From assembly GCA_903834475.1 (NCBI GenBank), contig CAILJH010000123.1, forward strand, positions 42,962 through 106,961: a stretch of 64,000 nucleotides of DNA, given 5' to 3'. The DNA comes from an uncultured Prolixibacteraceae bacterium. GTDB lineage: Bacteria > Bacteroidota > Bacteroidia > Bacteroidales > Prolixibacteraceae. Of this stretch, positions 8,964 through 17,458 are shown piece after piece. The notes beneath the pieces were generated by a model, which was not told the DNA's origin, did not search any database, and saw only the letters and a program-made list of their open reading frames with translations. Position 1 is the stretch's first letter, and each line of letters opens with the position of its first letter. The position numbers and the translations under genes were made by a program.

Positions 8964-8998
8964 TATTCACGGGGTGACTCCAAGTCACCCCGTGAATA
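8964..8998. other. Perfect 16-bp hairpin in the trpC-trpF gap
   Basis: TATTCACGGGGTGACT (8964-8979) is exactly complementary to AGTCACCCCGTGAATA (8983-8998) around a 3-nt loop. No U-tract follows, so it is more likely an RNA-stability or processing element than a terminator. This is the only trp gap without the palindromic repeat. The loop-proximal part resembles the hairpin at 27024-27056. Confidence 0.75.
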
Positions 8999-9010
8999 AA
9001 ATATAGAACT

Positions 9011-9643
9011 ATGAACACCTTAAAACTAAAAGTCTGTGGTATGCGCGATCCTGAAAACATTTCAGGAGTAGTTGCTGCATTGCCCGACTTTCTGGGATTC
9101 ATTTTCTATCCGAAAAGCAAACGATTTGCAGGATTCGAACCTTCTTCAGAAATACTGGAAGCTATTCCTGATTCGATTAAGAAAGCAGGCGTTTTTGTTG
9201 ATGAAATTCGAGAAAGAGTACTGGAAATTGCTGCGAGCTGGAAATTGAATGTAGTTCAACTCCATGGAAATGAAACTCCGGAATATTGTGAGCTGATAAA
9301 GAATTCCGGAATGGTCGTTTTCAAAGCCTTTTCGGTTGATGAACAATTTGACTTTGCAGGTTTAACTGCTTATTCCAAAGTCTGTGATTATTTTCTGTTC
9401 GATACCAAAGGCCAGTTACCGGGCGGAACCGGGCAGAAATTCAACTGGAAATTGCTCGAAAATTACACTGGCGTTGTTCCGTTCTTTTTGAGTGGCGGAA
9501 TTGGTCCGGATGATCTGCAGACCATTCGTAATTTTGAACATCTCCGATGGTATGGAATAGATATCAACAGCGGTTTTGAAATCATTCCTGGATTGAAAGA
9601 TGTTGATAAAGTCAGAGAATTTATATCAGGAATAAGAGTTTAA
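9011..9643 (+). CDS. trpF: Phosphoribosylanthranilate isomerase
   Basis: Isomerises PRA to CdRP. 210 aa TIM-barrel with the N-terminal KVCGMRDPENI (catalytic Cys), NVVQLHGNE, FLFDTKG..PGGTGQKFNW and FFLSGGIGPDD segments, and the C-terminal YGIDINSGFE that replaces the usual G(V/L)DVNSGVE. Monofunctional and correctly placed between trpC and trpB. Confidence 0.95.
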   Translation: MNTLKLKVCGMRDPENISGVVAALPDFLGFIFYPKSKRFAGFEPSSEILEAIPDSIKKAGVFVDEIRERVLEIAASWKLNVVQLHGNETPEYCELIKNSGMVVFKAFSVDEQFDFAGLTAYSKVCDYFLFDTKGQLPGGTGQKFNWKLLENYTGVVPFFLSGGIGPDDLQTIRNFEHLRWYGIDINSGFEIIPGLKDVDKVREFISGIRV

Positions 9644-9680
9644 AGGAGAATATTTAAAGAGAATCAAAGTTTAATTCAAT

Positions 9681-9722
9681 AGCCCAAATCTTTCCCCCTC
9701 CGGGGGAATAAGAAGGGGGCTT
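9681..9722. repeat. trp-type palindromic repeat, trpF-trpB gap
   Basis: CCCCCTCCGGGGG core with AGCCC and GGGGGCTTA edges, ending about 14 bp before the trpB start codon. Closest in form to the copy at 6988-7018. Confidence 0.83.
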
Positions 9723-9735
9723 ATATTTTAAAAAT

Positions 9736-10917
9736 ATGAGTTATCAGGTAAACGAAAAAGGTTATTATGGCGAATTCGGCGGGGCATACATCCCCGAAAT
9801 GATGGTGCCAAATATCGAAGAATTGCAACATAACTATCTCGAAATCATCAACTCGTATGATTTCAGACAGGAATTTGTTGATTTGTTGAAAAACTACGTG
9901 GGGCGGCCATCTCCCTTGTATTTTGCCAAACGGCTTTCAGAGAAATACCAAAGCAAGATTTATCTGAAGCGTGAAGATTTGAATCATACCGGTTCCCACA
10001 AAATAAACAACACGATCGGACAAATTCTGGTTGCACAAAAATTGGGTAAGCACCGCATCATTGCTGAAACTGGGGCAGGTCAGCACGGATTGGCAACTGC
10101 CACGGTTTGCGCTCTCATGGGTTTGGAATGCATTGTTTACATGGGAGCAGTTGATGTGGAGCGTCAGGCGCCGAATGTCAAAAAGATGCGGATGTTGGGA
10201 GCTGAAGTTATTCCAGCCGTCAGCGGCAACCAAACGCTGAAAGACGCTACCAACGAGGCCATGCGCGACTGGATCAACAATCCCGTGGATACGCATTACA
10301 TTATTGGTTCGGTTGTCGGTCCGCATCCGTATCCTGATATGGTAGCACGGTTTCAGTCTGTGATTTCAGAAGAGATCCGCTGGCAGCTCGAGGAGCAAAC
10401 CGGGCGCGAAAATCCCACCCGTGTGATTGCCTGCGTGGGCGGTGGAAGCAATGCTGCTGGTGCTTTCTATCATTTTTTGGATCAGGAAAATGTGGAACTG
10501 ATTGGGGTCGAAGCTGCAGGTAAAGGCATAGAAACCCACGAAACGGCAGCCACCTTGACTCTTGGAACTCCGGGAGTTTTGCACAGTTCACGTTCGATTC
10601 TGATGCAAACCAAAGATGGTCAGATTACCGAGCCCTATTCGATTTCTGCCGGATTGGATTATCCCGGAATTGGACCATTGCACGCCAATTTGTTTACCAG
10701 CAAACGTGCCAAATACCTTTGGGCAACCGATGCCGAAGTGCTTGATGCCGCTTTGGAACTGACCCGGCTGGAAGGAATTATTCCTGCATTGGAGTCTGCC
10801 CATGCTTTAGCGGCACTAAAAAAGCTTCAGCTAAAGCCAGAAGAAGTTTCAGTTATTAATCTCTCCGGAAGGGGCGACAAAGACATGGAAACATACTTAA
10901 ATCATTTTGGATATTAG
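9736..10917 (+). CDS. trpB: Tryptophan synthase beta subunit
   Basis: Condenses indole with serine in a PLP-dependent reaction. 393 aa. PLP lysine is Lys89 in [13 protein letters not shown]; the phosphate-binding GGGSNAAG loop and [12 protein letters not shown] are present. It is the TrpB1 form that pairs with TrpA, in keeping with trpA downstream. Start at 9736 gives the family N-terminus ([15 protein letters not shown]). Confidence 0.97.
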   Translation: MSYQVNEKGYYGEFGGAYIPEMMVPNIEELQHNYLEIINSYDFRQEFVDLLKNYVGRPSPLYFAKRLSEKYQSKIYLKREDLNHTGSHKINNTIGQILVAQKLGKHRIIAETGAGQHGLATATVCALMGLECIVYMGAVDVERQAPNVKKMRMLGAEVIPAVSGNQTLKDATNEAMRDWINNPVDTHYIIGSVVGPHPYPDMVARFQSVISEEIRWQLEEQTGRENPTRVIACVGGGSNAAGAFYHFLDQENVELIGVEAAGKGIETHETAATLTLGTPGVLHSSRSILMQTKDGQITEPYSISAGLDYPGIGPLHANLFTSKRAKYLWATDAEVLDAALELTRLEGIIPALESAHALAALKKLQLKPEEVSVINLSGRGDKDMETYLNHFGY

Positions 10918-11102
10918 AAGCCTCCCCTAACCCCTCCGAAGGAGGGGGATGTGAAAGCTGAGTTCTGAAGTTATTGTAAAAAAATAAAATATCGTGAATA
11001 TGTACCGCCTCAAGTCTCACCCTTCGGGGGAGATTTAGAGGGCGCTTAAACCTTAAAATATGCCATCATCCAAGTCCCCCTTCGGGGGATTTAGGGGGCT
11101 TC
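10918..11102. repeat. Three palindromic repeats in the trpB-trpA gap
   Basis: Copies at 10918-10949, 11012-11047 and 11072-11102, each with a C-rich/G-rich hairpin around TTCG or GAA. The first starts directly after the trpB stop codon; the last ends 8 bp before the trpA start codon. The 192-bp gap is otherwise featureless. Confidence 0.83.
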
Positions 11103-11109
11103 TAAAACT

Positions 11110-11892
11110 ATGAAAAACAGAATAAACAAACTCTTTCAGGAGAAAAAAGAACGAGTACTCTCCGTCTATTTTACGGCCGGATACCCGGATTTGGAGGATA
11201 CTGTTCCAATCATTAAGGAACTGGTGAAAAATGGCGTTGACCTGATTGAGATTGGGATGCCATTTTCAGATCCGGTAGCTGACGGACCGGTGATTCAGCA
11301 CAGTAGTTTGATTGCATTGCAGAATGGAATGAGTATTCGCAAACTGTTCGACCAGTTAAAAGATATTCGGCAAGTGACAGACATCCCTCTGATTCTGATG
11401 GGTTATATCAATCCGGTGCTGCAATATGGTGTGGAAGCTTTTTGTGAAAAATGCAGGGAAGTCGGAATTGACGGGCTGATTATTCCGGACTTGCCATTAT
11501 CGGTTTATGAAGAAGATTTTCGGTCTGTTTTTGAAAACAACAATCTGCACAACATTTTCCTGATCACTCCCCAAACTTCGGAAGATAGGATGAGAACCAT
11601 TGATGGAATTTCGGAAGGATTTATTTACATGGTTTCGAGCAATGCCACTACAGGTGCCAAATCGAGTGTAACCGACTTCCAGAAAGATTATTTTGAACGG
11701 GTCAATTTGATGAAATTAAAAAATCCTCGGATGATTGGGTTTGGCATATCAAATTCCGAAACTTTCAGGAATGCCTGTCAATATGCAAGCGGAGCCATTT
11801 TAGGAAGTGCATTTGTAAAAGCACTTGAAGGAACTGACCTTTTGGAGCAAAAAGTGTCGCGATTTATTAATTCAATTGTTACTGAATCGTAA
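11110..11892 (+). CDS. trpA: Tryptophan synthase alpha subunit
   Basis: Cleaves indole-3-glycerol phosphate and channels indole to TrpB. 260 aa TIM-barrel; catalytic Glu47 and Asp58 lie in IEIGMPFSDPVADGP. Also visible are LMGYINPVLQYG, DGLIIPDLP, and the phosphate-binding GFGIS and SGAILGSAFVKAL segments. Last gene of the operon; no clear intrinsic terminator follows within 200 bp. Confidence 0.96.
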   Translation: MKNRINKLFQEKKERVLSVYFTAGYPDLEDTVPIIKELVKNGVDLIEIGMPFSDPVADGPVIQHSSLIALQNGMSIRKLFDQLKDIRQVTDIPLILMGYINPVLQYGVEAFCEKCREVGIDGLIIPDLPLSVYEEDFRSVFENNNLHNIFLITPQTSEDRMRTIDGISEGFIYMVSSNATTGAKSSVTDFQKDYFERVNLMKLKNPRMIGFGISNSETFRNACQYASGAILGSAFVKALEGTDLLEQKVSRFINSIVTES

Positions 11893-12111
11893 TCCAAAAG
11901 CTGTTTGTTTGTGCAATTAAGTTTTGACATCAAAGATGTTTAGAAGCAGCCTGGGACGCAGTTTCGATAGCCAGCTGTATTCCAGATGCTTATCTGAAAC
12001 ACTTCCGAAAAGTACTGTTAAACTCTGTTAATCCTGATTTTGGACATACTTTGGATTGATGAAAATTCGTTATTTTTAAGAAACAATTGTAGAAAACAAA
12101 AAACAGCAATC
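11893..12111 (+). other. Intergenic gap after trpA, no gene recognised
   Basis: 219 bp. A short open stretch near 11947-12030 reads like decayed coding sequence (AAWDAVSIASCIPDAYLKH) but I do not recognise it. TATTTTTA at 12071-12078 could be the -7 element for the small gene at 12112; its -33 TTG would be 17 bp away, shorter than ideal. Confidence 0.3.
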
Positions 12112-12303
12112 ATGTTAGAATACGCAAAAGATATTTTACCGAAAGTTAGTTTTAGCCGTGAATTATTCAGGAAGGAACTTGCCAAATGCATCAGCTGGGT
12201 TGGAGAATCAGAAATTAACTCTTTGAAAGAATGGTGCTATGAGAATTTCCTTGAGATTTATCCTGATATTCTGACCAAAGCATTCGCAATGAGAGCGGCC
12301 TGA
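12112..12303 (+). CDS. Small hypothetical protein (63 aa)
   Basis: A 63-residue, mildly acidic, helix-rich protein starting MLEYAKDILPKVSFS and ending AFAMRAA. There is no signal peptide or membrane segment. It has its own candidate promoter and a strong terminator at 12376-12402, which argues that it is a real, separately transcribed gene. I do not recognise the family; a similar composition (aromatic, Cys/Trp-containing, amphipathic) is common in small Bacteroidota proteins of unknown function. Upstream in-frame start at 12040 is less likely because it lies before the candidate promoter element. Confidence 0.6.
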   Translation: MLEYAKDILPKVSFSRELFRKELAKCISWVGESEINSLKEWCYENFLEIYPDILTKAFAMRAA

Positions 12304-12375
12304 TTGCCAGAAATTTTGATTTTAAAGGCAATTACCCGTTATTTTCCTGCATCGGGAATTCGTATAAATCCATCA

Positions 12376-12402
12376 AGCTTCCGACTTCGGAGGCTTTTTT
12401 TT
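12376..12402 (+). terminator. Intrinsic terminator after the small gene
   Basis: AGCTTCCG (12376-12383) pairs with CGGAGGCT (12388-12395), one G-U pair, followed by eight T residues. Confidence 0.85.
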
Positions 12403-12426
12403 ATTTAAGGTTACGAATTTGAAGAA

Positions 12427-12786
12427 CTATTTTTTTGTTTCTGAAAAGTGAACGACGTAGAAAATTGGAAATGAAGTATTAAAAACCTACGAATTAAGTT
12501 ACATCTTTCCGAAATCAGGCACATCAAAGGGCTGAGCGAATATGTGCAGATATTCACCGAGAAACGGAAAATCATCACCAAAACCAGCACGGCACAGATG
12601 GAAGAGAAATTATCCGGCGAAAATTTCCTTCGGATTCATATATCATTCATCGTTTCTGTCAGTAAGATCGAGGCGTTTACCGCCAACACCATTGAAATTC
12701 TGAGGAAGAAATTACCAATCGGGCGCAGCTTCAAAAACGGAGTGCTCAGTGCTTTAATTTTGCAGGTTCTATGGCGGGTGTATTAA
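12427..12786 (+). pseudogene. Decayed LytTR-type DNA-binding domain
   Basis: From 12487 the frame reads LSEIRHIKGLSEYVQIF, then TEKRKIITKTSTAQMEEKL, ENFLRIHISFIVSVSKIEAF and LPIGRSFKN, the ordered hallmarks of a LytTR DNA-binding domain (usually the output domain of LytR/AlgR response regulators). Upstream of 12487 the same frame and its neighbour hold stops (TGA at 12472), although an FFVSEK-like fragment remains near 12430. No receiver domain and no start codon in a sensible place. This is the 3' remnant of a regulator, probably of a two-component pair. A GTG at 12544 opens a frame but would miss half of the domain. Confidence 0.72.
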
Positions 12787-12808
12787 AAAATCAAATTTGT
12801 GGTGTCAG

Positions 12809-14983
12809 TTAACTTTTGTTTCTTGATTTGCGATGATCACGTTTTAACAAATTCCCCAGATTCTTACCAAATTTCTGAACTTGTTCATAACCCTGATTTA
12901 GCGGTTCAGGGTTGATATCGCCGTATTCACTGAATTTACTGTCGATGTTGAAGGTCCCCGGATAAACAATGATCTTGCTTTGGCTGCCGAATTGCTTTTC
13001 AAGCTTTTCCTGAATTTTATCCATGCAGTTATCAAATGAAACCGAAGTGCGGCGCGCAGCGATGTATATCAGGAGATCTTCAGGCGAAACGTACTTCTGA
13101 AGAACCTTGAAATTTGGTAAATCATATTCATCAGAAAAAGCAAATCCGCCGTTGAGTTTTTGCTGGCTGAAATGATTGGTAATCGCTTCCTTCGATTTGT
13201 TATTGCAATAGCACAGGATATTTATACTTAGCTCTTTGGAAAGAACTAATATTTTTGAAAGCCAGATGTCAAAACCGGGTTCGAACTCTCCCAAATGTGG
13301 ACAAACTAAAACGATTTTTTTGTGACCGACCAGCGGAATTTCAAAATGGCAAATATATACGGCTTTGCTTGTCCGTGAAATAATCGAATCGGTTTTTGTT
13401 TCAATGAACCGCTCAATCATTCCGGTTTTCCGGGGCCATCCAATCATAATCGTGTCCGACATAATTTCGCGTGACGTCCGGATTATCCCTCCGGCAATAT
13501 TGTGGTCGATGGTAGCAATGATATTGACCGTTGTGTCGTTTGCCAAAGCCATTTTAACGAGCGATTGAAGGTTCTTTTTGGCCCGTTCCAGATTTTTCTC
13601 CGCCTCCTCATTATTGGGAACAACCGATAAAATGGTGATCGGATTTCCGGACTTTTTATTTTTCACATAAAGTGCAAACTCGAGCAACAATTCCATGTTG
13701 TTCAAATTGGCTATTGGCATCATAATATGCTCAACTTCAGGCGAAGGTTCTCCAGCGACAGGTTCGTCTTTTTCATTTGAAAGTATTTTCCGCGAGGTGT
13801 TCTCTGTCACTAAAGTCGCAGTCAGACAAGTTACAAGGATCAGTAAAATAGTACCATTCAGTGCGTTTTCGTCGATTATTTTGGTTTGGAAGCCAACCAG
13901 AATTACAGCAAGAGTAGCTGCAGCATGCGAACTGCTTAATCCGAAAATGAGGTTTCGCTGATCGGATGTATATCTGAAAATTGTACTGGTAGCCGAAGCG
14001 GCCAGCCATTTCCCAATCAAGGCAACTACAGATAATGTAACTGCAATAATTACAGCGGTTGGTCCATTCAGAAGGACAGAAATATCGACCAGCATTCCCA
14101 CGCTAATCAGAAAAAATGGGATGAAAATTGATTGTCCGATAAATTCTATCCGGTTCATTAAAGTGGACGAATATGGGATTAGTTTATTGAGTGCAAGACC
14201 TGCAACAAATGCTCCGATAATTGGCTCTACTCCTGCGAGTTCTGCAAGGAAAGCCGAGAAAAATAAAACCGACAGCACGAAAATAAAGTGGGAGGTTTTC
14301 TCACTTTCAAGTTTCTGGAAAAACCATGCAGTGATTTTTGGAATGATCCAGAACATAATTCCTGCAAATACGGCAAGCGACACAATCAATTGAGCCCAAA
14401 AGGAAACTCCCAGTCCTCCTTTGTCTGAAGTCAAAATAACAGCTAAAAGAATCAATACTGCGGTATCAGTCAGAATGGTGCCGCCGACAGTAATGGCAAC
14501 AGCTTCGTTTTTTGAAATCCCGAACTTGCTCACGATGGGGTACGAAACCATGGTGTGAGTCGAAAACATACTGGAAATGAGCAGGCTGGCGGTAAAATCA
14601 TAGCCAAGAAAATAATAGCAAACCGGAAATCCGAATACCAGTGGGATGGTAAAAGTCAGGAATCCAAATATCAGACTCTTGTTTTTATTGCGCTGAAATT
14701 CCTGCAAATCGAGCTCCAGACCGGCAATAAACATGATGTATAAAAGACCAATAGTCGAGAAAAGTTTGACGGCCGAATTTTGTTCAAGTAAGTTGATGCC
14801 GTGTGGTCCAATAATTACTCCTGAAATAATTAGCCCGATAATTGCCGGAACTTTGAGTTTTCGCAGCAAGATTGGTGAGAGCAGGATAATGAATAGAATG
14901 ACAGAAAAAACCAGTACAGGGTTTTGGAATGGCCTGTCAAATTCCTGAGCTATATGATTGAAAAAATTAGTTGTCATCCTCAA
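12809..14983 (-). CDS. CPA2-family cation/proton antiporter with C-terminal cytoplasmic domain
   Basis: Predicted inner-membrane Na+/H+ or K+/H+ exchanger. The first ~390 residues are a CPA2 (KefB/NapA-like) domain with about 12-13 hydrophobic segments; motifs include LLSPILLRKLKVPAIIG, GLELDLQEF, and the unwound-helix region TVGGTILTDTAVLI. The remaining ~320 residues form a soluble region with two universal-stress-protein-like repeats (VPNNEEAEKNLERAKKNL; ILCYCNNKSKEAI). No RCK/TrkA-N domain is evident, so it is unlike true KefB/C. Start at 14983 or two codons later. Monocistronic; roles in pH, Na+ or K+ homeostasis are inferred. Confidence 0.88.
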   Translation of the reverse strand: MRMTTNFFNHIAQEFDRPFQNPVLVFSVILFIILLSPILLRKLKVPAIIGLIISGVIIGPHGINLLEQNSAVKLFSTIGLLYIMFIAGLELDLQEFQRNKNKSLIFGFLTFTIPLVFGFPVCYYFLGYDFTASLLISSMFSTHTMVSYPIVSKFGISKNEAVAITVGGTILTDTAVLILLAVILTSDKGGLGVSFWAQLIVSLAVFAGIMFWIIPKITAWFFQKLESEKTSHFIFVLSVLFFSAFLAELAGVEPIIGAFVAGLALNKLIPYSSTLMNRIEFIGQSIFIPFFLISVGMLVDISVLLNGPTAVIIAVTLSVVALIGKWLAASATSTIFRYTSDQRNLIFGLSSSHAAATLAVILVGFQTKIIDENALNGTILLILVTCLTATLVTENTSRKILSNEKDEPVAGEPSPEVEHIMMPIANLNNMELLLEFALYVKNKKSGNPITILSVVPNNEEAEKNLERAKKNLQSLVKMALANDTTVNIIATIDHNIAGGIIRTSREIMSDTIMIGWPRKTGMIERFIETKTDSIISRTSKAVYICHFEIPLVGHKKIVLVCPHLGEFEPGFDIWLSKILVLSKELSINILCYCNNKSKEAITNHFSQQKLNGGFAFSDEYDLPNFKVLQKYVSPEDLLIYIAARRTSVSFDNCMDKIQEKLEKQFGSQSKIIVYPGTFNIDSKFSEYGDINPEPLNQGYEQVQKFGKNLGNLLKRDHRKSRNKS

Positions 14984-15116
14984 TCAGCTGAATGATTAAT
15001 CACTGTTCAAATCTGTTGCAAGATAGCAGAATTAAGCATTCAAACGAATAGTCCTAAACTTGAAGGTTTTGAGTTGGAAATGTAGGGATTCGATGAGCAG
15101 TTTGTAAAGTAAAAAT

Positions 15117-15887
15117 TCAAAGTATTCCTTTCTCCGGAAGATATTTCCAGAATCGTTTGGGAAGCAACTGACGGTGGACCTTGTCGTTTTTTCTCTCCTG
15201 AATGCAGATGCTCCGGTAGTATTGTTTCCACAACTTCTGAAACAGAATTTCGTCAACAGCAAGAAGAGCCGAATGCAATTGTCCGTTTTGGGTGTTTACT
15301 TTTAGCTCGTCAAACACAACCCGTGAAACGTTTTTCAAGTCATAAAGAAATCCGTAATTGCGTTTCAGGTCATAAATAATCCAGGATTGGTCGGCGTACC
15401 GATCGCGGAAATGTGGAATACACAAAGGAAGAACATCGTACATGGGGGCAAACGAAGCGTAATAACTTGCTTCGATCGTTTTCTGAAACCGTACAAACAT
15501 CTGAACCCGATGGGCTTCCTTGCAGACCTTCTGATGGATTTTGTGAACCTCGAGTACAAGCGGCTCAGCAAAATTAGTTTCTTCGTTTTTGACAGAATCG
15601 ATGGTAAAACAGATGAATTTCGCCAACAGCAAAGGCGTATCCCGAATATCGGCCAGAAAAACACGGTAAATGCGGTGTGCATTTTCTTCCGAAGAGTGAG
15701 AAATGATTCCTTTCCATACCCGTTCAGCTTTCCGGTCATCGGTTTCAACGAGTATCGTCGAACCAAACAAAACGCCCGGACTTCCTTCTCCGGAAAGGAT
15801 TTCATCGGGAAACCGTCCTTGCCGGTAGCTTTCAAAGATCAGTGTTAATAGTCCTTCAAAAGTGTTGTCGAATGAAAAAACGTTCAT
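15117..15887 (-). CDS. TIGR03915-type putative DNA metabolism protein
   Basis: 256 aa, starting MNVFSFDNTFEGLLTLIFESY, the typical opening of a family (TIGR03915/DUF4130) that almost always sits next to a radical-SAM protein of the TIGR03916 type, as here. Further recognisable segments are HKIHQKVCKEAHRVQMFVRFQ and ASYYASFAPMYDVLPLCIPHFRDRYADQ (shown in part: FAPMYDVLPL). It is the second gene of a two-gene - strand unit, 98 bp after its partner. Biochemical function is unknown; a role in DNA repair or modification is inferred from the family name and the partner's helix-hairpin-helix. Confidence 0.85.
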   Translation of the reverse strand: MNVFSFDNTFEGLLTLIFESYRQGRFPDEILSGEGSPGVLFGSTILVETDDRKAERVWKGIISHSSEENAHRIYRVFLADIRDTPLLLAKFICFTIDSVKNEETNFAEPLVLEVHKIHQKVCKEAHRVQMFVRFQKTIEASYYASFAPMYDVLPLCIPHFRDRYADQSWIIYDLKRNYGFLYDLKNVSRVVFDELKVNTQNGQLHSALLAVDEILFQKLWKQYYRSICIQERKNDKVHRQLLPKRFWKYLPEKGIL

Positions 15888-15919
15888 TAGATGCGGGTTG
15901 TGTGGTGGAGTTTAGTGTT

Positions 15920-15952
15920 GCTCCCTTCGATACGCTGCGCTACTCAGGGAGC
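15920..15952. repeat. Small hairpin between the two DNA-metabolism genes
   Basis: GCTCCCT (15920-15926) pairs with AGGGAGC (15946-15952); the loop holds CTTCGATACGCTGCG, reminiscent of short dispersed repeats in this phylum. Confidence 0.5.
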
Positions 15953-15985
15953 GGTTCTTCGGACTTCTTTTTTGCCAACTTGCCT

Positions 15986-17266
15986 CTATCTCAGTGCGGG
16001 CATCATCGGATGAAACAGTTTGAGCTGAACAGCTCCATCGTTACCAATCGCTTTCTTTTCGAGCAAAAGCTGGCGAACCAGTTCCGGTTTCAACTCCTGA
16101 ATGTTTTGCGAACGGAGTTCGTTGCAGGTGATAAAATACCGTGCCCGTTTCATTACCACACCCATTTTTTTTAGATGCGTCGAATTCAACCGCTGGTGCT
16201 GACGTGCTAACAAAATGAGCGGAACTGATCGGGTGCCGATTCCGGGAATTCGCAACAACATCGCCGGGTCAGCCTTATTGATATCAATTGGAAATAAGTG
16301 TGGATTACGCAATGCCCAACTGACTTTTGGATCGAGTTCCAGGTCGAGGTTCGGATTCTCGGGATTCACAATCTCCTGGCTTCCGAATCCGTAAAAGCGC
16401 AACAGCCAGTCGGCCTGATACAGGCGGTGTTCGCGGCGAAGTGGGGGAGCGTTTAATACCGGAAGTCGGGTATCGTAACTATTCACCGGAATGTAACCCG
16501 AATAATAAACCCGCTTCAAATCGCGACGGGAATAGAGCGCTGACGATAGTTTCAGGATGGTGTGATCGGTATCGTCGGTGGCCCCGATAATCAGTTGGGT
16601 ACTTTGTCCGGCCGGACTGAAAAGCGGTGCATTCCGGTGAATTTTTCGCTCTGCTTTCGATTCCAGAATGTTCGCTGAAATGATTTTCATGGGTTCCAAA
16701 ACACTTTTGAAATCTTTGTCGGGAGCCAATAGTTTCAGGTTGTTTTCTGTTGGGATTTCAATGTTCACGCTCAGTCGGTCGGCCCAGCGACCCGCATCGG
16801 CAATCAGTTGCGGGCTTGCTCCGGGAATGGCTTTCAGGTGAATGTATCCGTTGTAGCGGTGTTCTGTTCTCAATAATTTGGCAACCGAAACAATCCGCTC
16901 CATGGTATGATCCGGATTGACCAAAACTCCGGAACTGAGGAAAAGTCCTTCGATGTAATTCCGGCGATAAAACTCGATGGTGAGCTTGGCAATTTCATCC
17001 GGAGTGAATGAAGTTCGCGGAATCTCGTTGCTTTTGCGATTGATGCAATAAGCACAATCGTAAATGCAGTAATTACTAAGCATGATTTTCAGGAGTGAAA
17101 CACAGCGCCCGTCTTCGGTAAAACTGTGGCAAATTCCCCATGCCGAAGCATTTCCGATTCCTCCGTTGGTATTGCTTCGCTGGGTTCCACTCGATGCGCA
17201 CGATACATCGTATTTGGCCGCTCCGGCTAAAATTTTCAGTTTCTCAAGGCTGCTTTCCGAAATCAT
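15986..17266 (-). CDS. Putative DNA modification/repair radical SAM protein (TIGR03916 type)
   Basis: 426 aa. The radical-SAM CxxxCxxC is Cys67-Cys71-Cys74 (NYCIYDCAYCINRK). The C-terminal quarter carries a helix-hairpin-helix DNA-binding motif (PAMLLRIPGIGTRSVPLIL, about residues 335-355). The combination of radical SAM core and HhH defines a family whose partner gene (15117-15887) encodes the TIGR03915 protein. Probable chemistry: SAM-dependent radical reaction on DNA or a DNA-bound substrate; the actual substrate is not known. Start at 17266 gives the normal N-terminus. Confidence 0.88.
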   Translation of the reverse strand: MISESSLEKLKILAGAAKYDVSCASSGTQRSNTNGGIGNASAWGICHSFTEDGRCVSLLKIMLSNYCIYDCAYCINRKSNEIPRTSFTPDEIAKLTIEFYRRNYIEGLFLSSGVLVNPDHTMERIVSVAKLLRTEHRYNGYIHLKAIPGASPQLIADAGRWADRLSVNIEIPTENNLKLLAPDKDFKSVLEPMKIISANILESKAERKIHRNAPLFSPAGQSTQLIIGATDDTDHTILKLSSALYSRRDLKRVYYSGYIPVNSYDTRLPVLNAPPLRREHRLYQADWLLRFYGFGSQEIVNPENPNLDLELDPKVSWALRNPHLFPIDINKADPAMLLRIPGIGTRSVPLILLARQHQRLNSTHLKKMGVVMKRARYFITCNELRSQNIQELKPELVRQLLLEKKAIGNDGAVQLKLFHPMMPALR

Positions 17267-17396
17267 GATTCTTTGTTTTTTTTGACAGCCAATTAATCAT
17301 TGGCGCTTAAACAAGATAATAGAATCGGGCGAAATGTATTCAGAATGTCCAATTTTTTAATCGAATTCAACTATTTTTTTCTCGTGGAGATGAAAA

Positions 17397-17420
17397 GAGG
17401 CTGCCTATTATGACAGCCTC
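17397..17420 (-). terminator. Intrinsic terminator after the SGNH hydrolase gene
   Basis: GAGGCTG (17397-17403) pairs with CAGCCTC (17414-17420). Read on the - strand, it lies 39 bp after the hydrolase stop codon and is followed by TTTT. Almost identical in stem sequence to the terminator at 18238-18262. Confidence 0.75.
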
Positions 17421-17458
17421 CTGAAATGTTGAAATCTGGTAAAACCATCCGGTAGTAT

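Noticed and set aside
11893-12111. A decayed gene after trpA
   Set aside because: A short coding-like stretch is visible, but I could not match it to any family and frames break quickly; left as unresolved.
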